A DNA stretch of 33,983 nt from JACQAI01 sp035507915 (lineage in GTDB: Bacteria; Pseudomonadota; Alphaproteobacteria; Elsterales; Elsteraceae). A model generated the notes under the pieces. That model saw nothing but the letters and a program-made list of their open reading frames with translations, was not told the DNA's origin and did no database searches. Of the stretch, positions 32,809 to 33,983 are shown one piece after another (positions within the stretch are counted from its first letter, which is position 1; each line of letters opens with the position of its first letter). A program made the translations under genes and the position numbers. The stretch lies in contig DATJNS010000568.1 of the NCBI GenBank assembly GCA_035507915.1, forward strand, positions 1 to 33,983, read 5' to 3'.

Positions 32809-33738
32809 ATGGCGATCGATCCGCAGCTGGTGGCGTTCCAGGCGCTGAACGGACTCCAACTCGGCATCATGCTGTTCCTGATGGCGGCCGGGTTGACGCT
32901 CGTGTTCGGCATCATGAACCTGATCAACCTGGCGCACGGCTCGCTCTACATGGTCGGCGCCTACCTGGCTGCGGCGTTCCAGGACTGGACGGGTTCCTTC
33001 GTGCTCGGCGGGCTGCTGGCGATCCCGGCGACCGTGGCGCTCGGTGTCGCGGTCGAGCTCGTCGTGCTGCGCACGCTCTACGAGCGCGACCATCTCGACC
33101 AGGTGCTGGCGACCTTCGGCCTCATCCTGTTCTTCAACGAGGCGGTGCGCATCGTCTGGGGGCCGAGCGCGGTCTTCATGGCGGCACCGGCGTTCCTCTC
33201 GGGCCAGATCGACCTGCCGCTCGGCATCGTCTATCCGAGCTACCGTTTTGCCATCATCCTGGTCGGGCTCGCCGTCGCCGCGTTCCTCTACGGGCTGATC
33301 GCGCATACGCGGATCGGCATGCTGATTCGCGTCGGGGCCACGAACCGGGCCATGGTGGGGGCGCTCGGCGTCGACGTGAAGCTGCTCTACACCACCGTCT
33401 TCGCGCTCGGCACCGCGCTTGCCGGCATCGCCGGCCTGATGGCGGGTCCGATCCTGTCGGTCGAGCCGGGCATGGGCGAGCCGATCCTGATCCTCGCGTT
33501 CGTCGTGATTGTGATCGGCGGCATCGGCTCGATCCGCGGCGCCTTCCTGGCCGCGCTTCTGATCGGCATGGTCGACACGCTCGGGCGCAGCTTCCTGCCC
33601 GGCGTTCTGCGCGCAGTCTTCAATCCGCAGGTCGCCAACGCCGTGGGTCCCGCGCTCGCCTCCATGCTGATCTACGTCCTGATGGCGTTGGTGCTGGCGT
33701 TCCGGCCGCAAGGCCTGTTCCCGGCGCGCGCGGCATGA
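32809..33738 (+). CDS. livH: Branched-chain-type ABC transporter permease LivH
   Basis: A 309-residue membrane protein with about eight helices. NGLQLGIMLFLMAAGLTLVFG followed by MNLINLAHGSLYMVGAY is the family N-terminus; the cytoplasmic coupling segment IRVGATNRAMVGALGVD is also present. It is one of two permease subunits of the uptake system whose binding protein is encoded just upstream. Its stop overlaps the livM start (ATGA). Confidence 0.95.
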   Translation: MAIDPQLVAFQALNGLQLGIMLFLMAAGLTLVFGIMNLINLAHGSLYMVGAYLAAAFQDWTGSFVLGGLLAIPATVALGVAVELVVLRTLYERDHLDQVLATFGLILFFNEAVRIVWGPSAVFMAAPAFLSGQIDLPLGIVYPSYRFAIILVGLAVAAFLYGLIAHTRIGMLIRVGATNRAMVGALGVDVKLLYTTVFALGTALAGIAGLMAGPILSVEPGMGEPILILAFVVIVIGGIGSIRGAFLAALLIGMVDTLGRSFLPGVLRAVFNPQVANAVGPALASMLIYVLMALVLAFRPQGLFPARAA

Positions 33739-33983
33739 CGCGCGTGACACGGAGCGTCGTGCTCTGGATCGGCCTCGCGGTTCTGCTGGCATTGCCGCCC
33801 GCGACGATGCTGGCCAACCAGCCCTACTACCTGACCCTGGTCACCCGCATGCTGATCTTCGCGATCGCCGCGCTCAGCCTCGACCTGATCGTCGGCTACG
33901 GCGCGATGGTGAGTTTCGGGCATGCCGCCTATCTCGGCGTCGGCGCCTATGCCGTCGGCATCCTCGCCTACCACGGGATCGAC
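33735..33983 (+). CDS. livM: Branched-chain-type ABC transporter permease LivM (5' part only)
   Basis: The first 83 codons of the second permease subunit. Hydrophobic segments at about 8-25 and 35-55 and the family sequence LSLDLIVGYGAMVSFGHAAY are visible. The gene continues beyond the window; livG and livF ATPase genes would be expected after it. Confidence 0.92.
   Translation, partial: MTRVTRSVVLWIGLAVLLALPPATMLANQPYYLTLVTRMLIFAIAALSLDLIVGYGAMVSFGHAAYLGVGAYAVGILAYHGID

Noticed and set aside
1..33983. CRISPR arrays, tRNA or rRNA genes, integrases and insertion sequences
   Set aside because: No regularly spaced repeats, cloverleaf-like sequences or transposase/integrase motifs were seen on either strand by eye; a tRNAscan and IS search would settle it.

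Overview
The window is high-GC DNA with short intergenic gaps, frequent ATGA or GTGA gene overlaps and many start codons preceded by GGAGG-like sites. Protein families such as RutC, SPFH/NfeD, PrtD-type type I secretion, LivHM, Tat-targeted proteins and an ECF sigma/anti-sigma pair, together with a palindromic intergenic repeat of a type common in rhizobia and their relatives, point to a free-living, metabolically versatile alphaproteobacterium. I could not place it to genus. No tRNA, rRNA, CRISPR array, transposase or phage gene was seen, so it looks like ordinary chromosome rich in accessory catabolism.

Layout. Positions 1-125 hold a repeat element. At 126-3245 a molybdopterin oxidoreductase (-) and a pirin (+) diverge from a promoter region with a strong inverted repeat. 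At 3223-7555 a translationally coupled minus-strand operon (NicX-like ring-cleaving dioxygenase, acyl-CoA dehydrogenase, acyl-CoA ligase) diverges from a MarR regulator. At 7731-10808 lie an ABC exporter and a membrane fusion protein of a type I secretion system, convergent with a CHASE2-adenylate cyclase (10838-13135). A luciferase-like monooxygenase follows (13210-14265). A very well formed small-RNA gene (about 14433-14515) precedes the pyrimidine salvage pair cdd-deoA (14542-16304). Two tandem enoyl-CoA hydratase paralogues follow (16301-18020), one with a Tat signal. A PadR/HAAS-type membrane protein pair and a MATE exporter occupy 18088-20518. The MATE gene is preceded by what looks like a complete transcription attenuator with a Thr-rich leader peptide (20569-20754). 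A slipin/NfeD pair (20763-22925) diverges from an amidohydrolase (23082-24263). A hairpin-dense gap (24270-24401) precedes a nitroreductase (24557-25402).

At 25409-28230 an ECF sigma factor and its zinc-binding anti-sigma factor face a metallophosphoesterase and a CuA-like cupredoxin. Matching GGAATAA elements on both strands of the shared intergenic region suggest that one sigma factor drives both arms. A Sel1-repeat protein and a RutC homologue follow on the minus strand. The window ends with an FAD ferredoxin reductase, a Rieske ferredoxin and a branched-chain-type ABC uptake system (substrate-binding protein, LivH, start of LivM), which reads as uptake plus electron supply for an oxygenase not in the window.

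The most interesting items are the noncoding ones: the candidate small RNA at 14433-14515 and the candidate attenuator upstream of the MATE gene. Next are the NicX-like operon without the rest of the nicotinate lower pathway, the Tat-targeted crotonase and the two-sided ECF promoter region.
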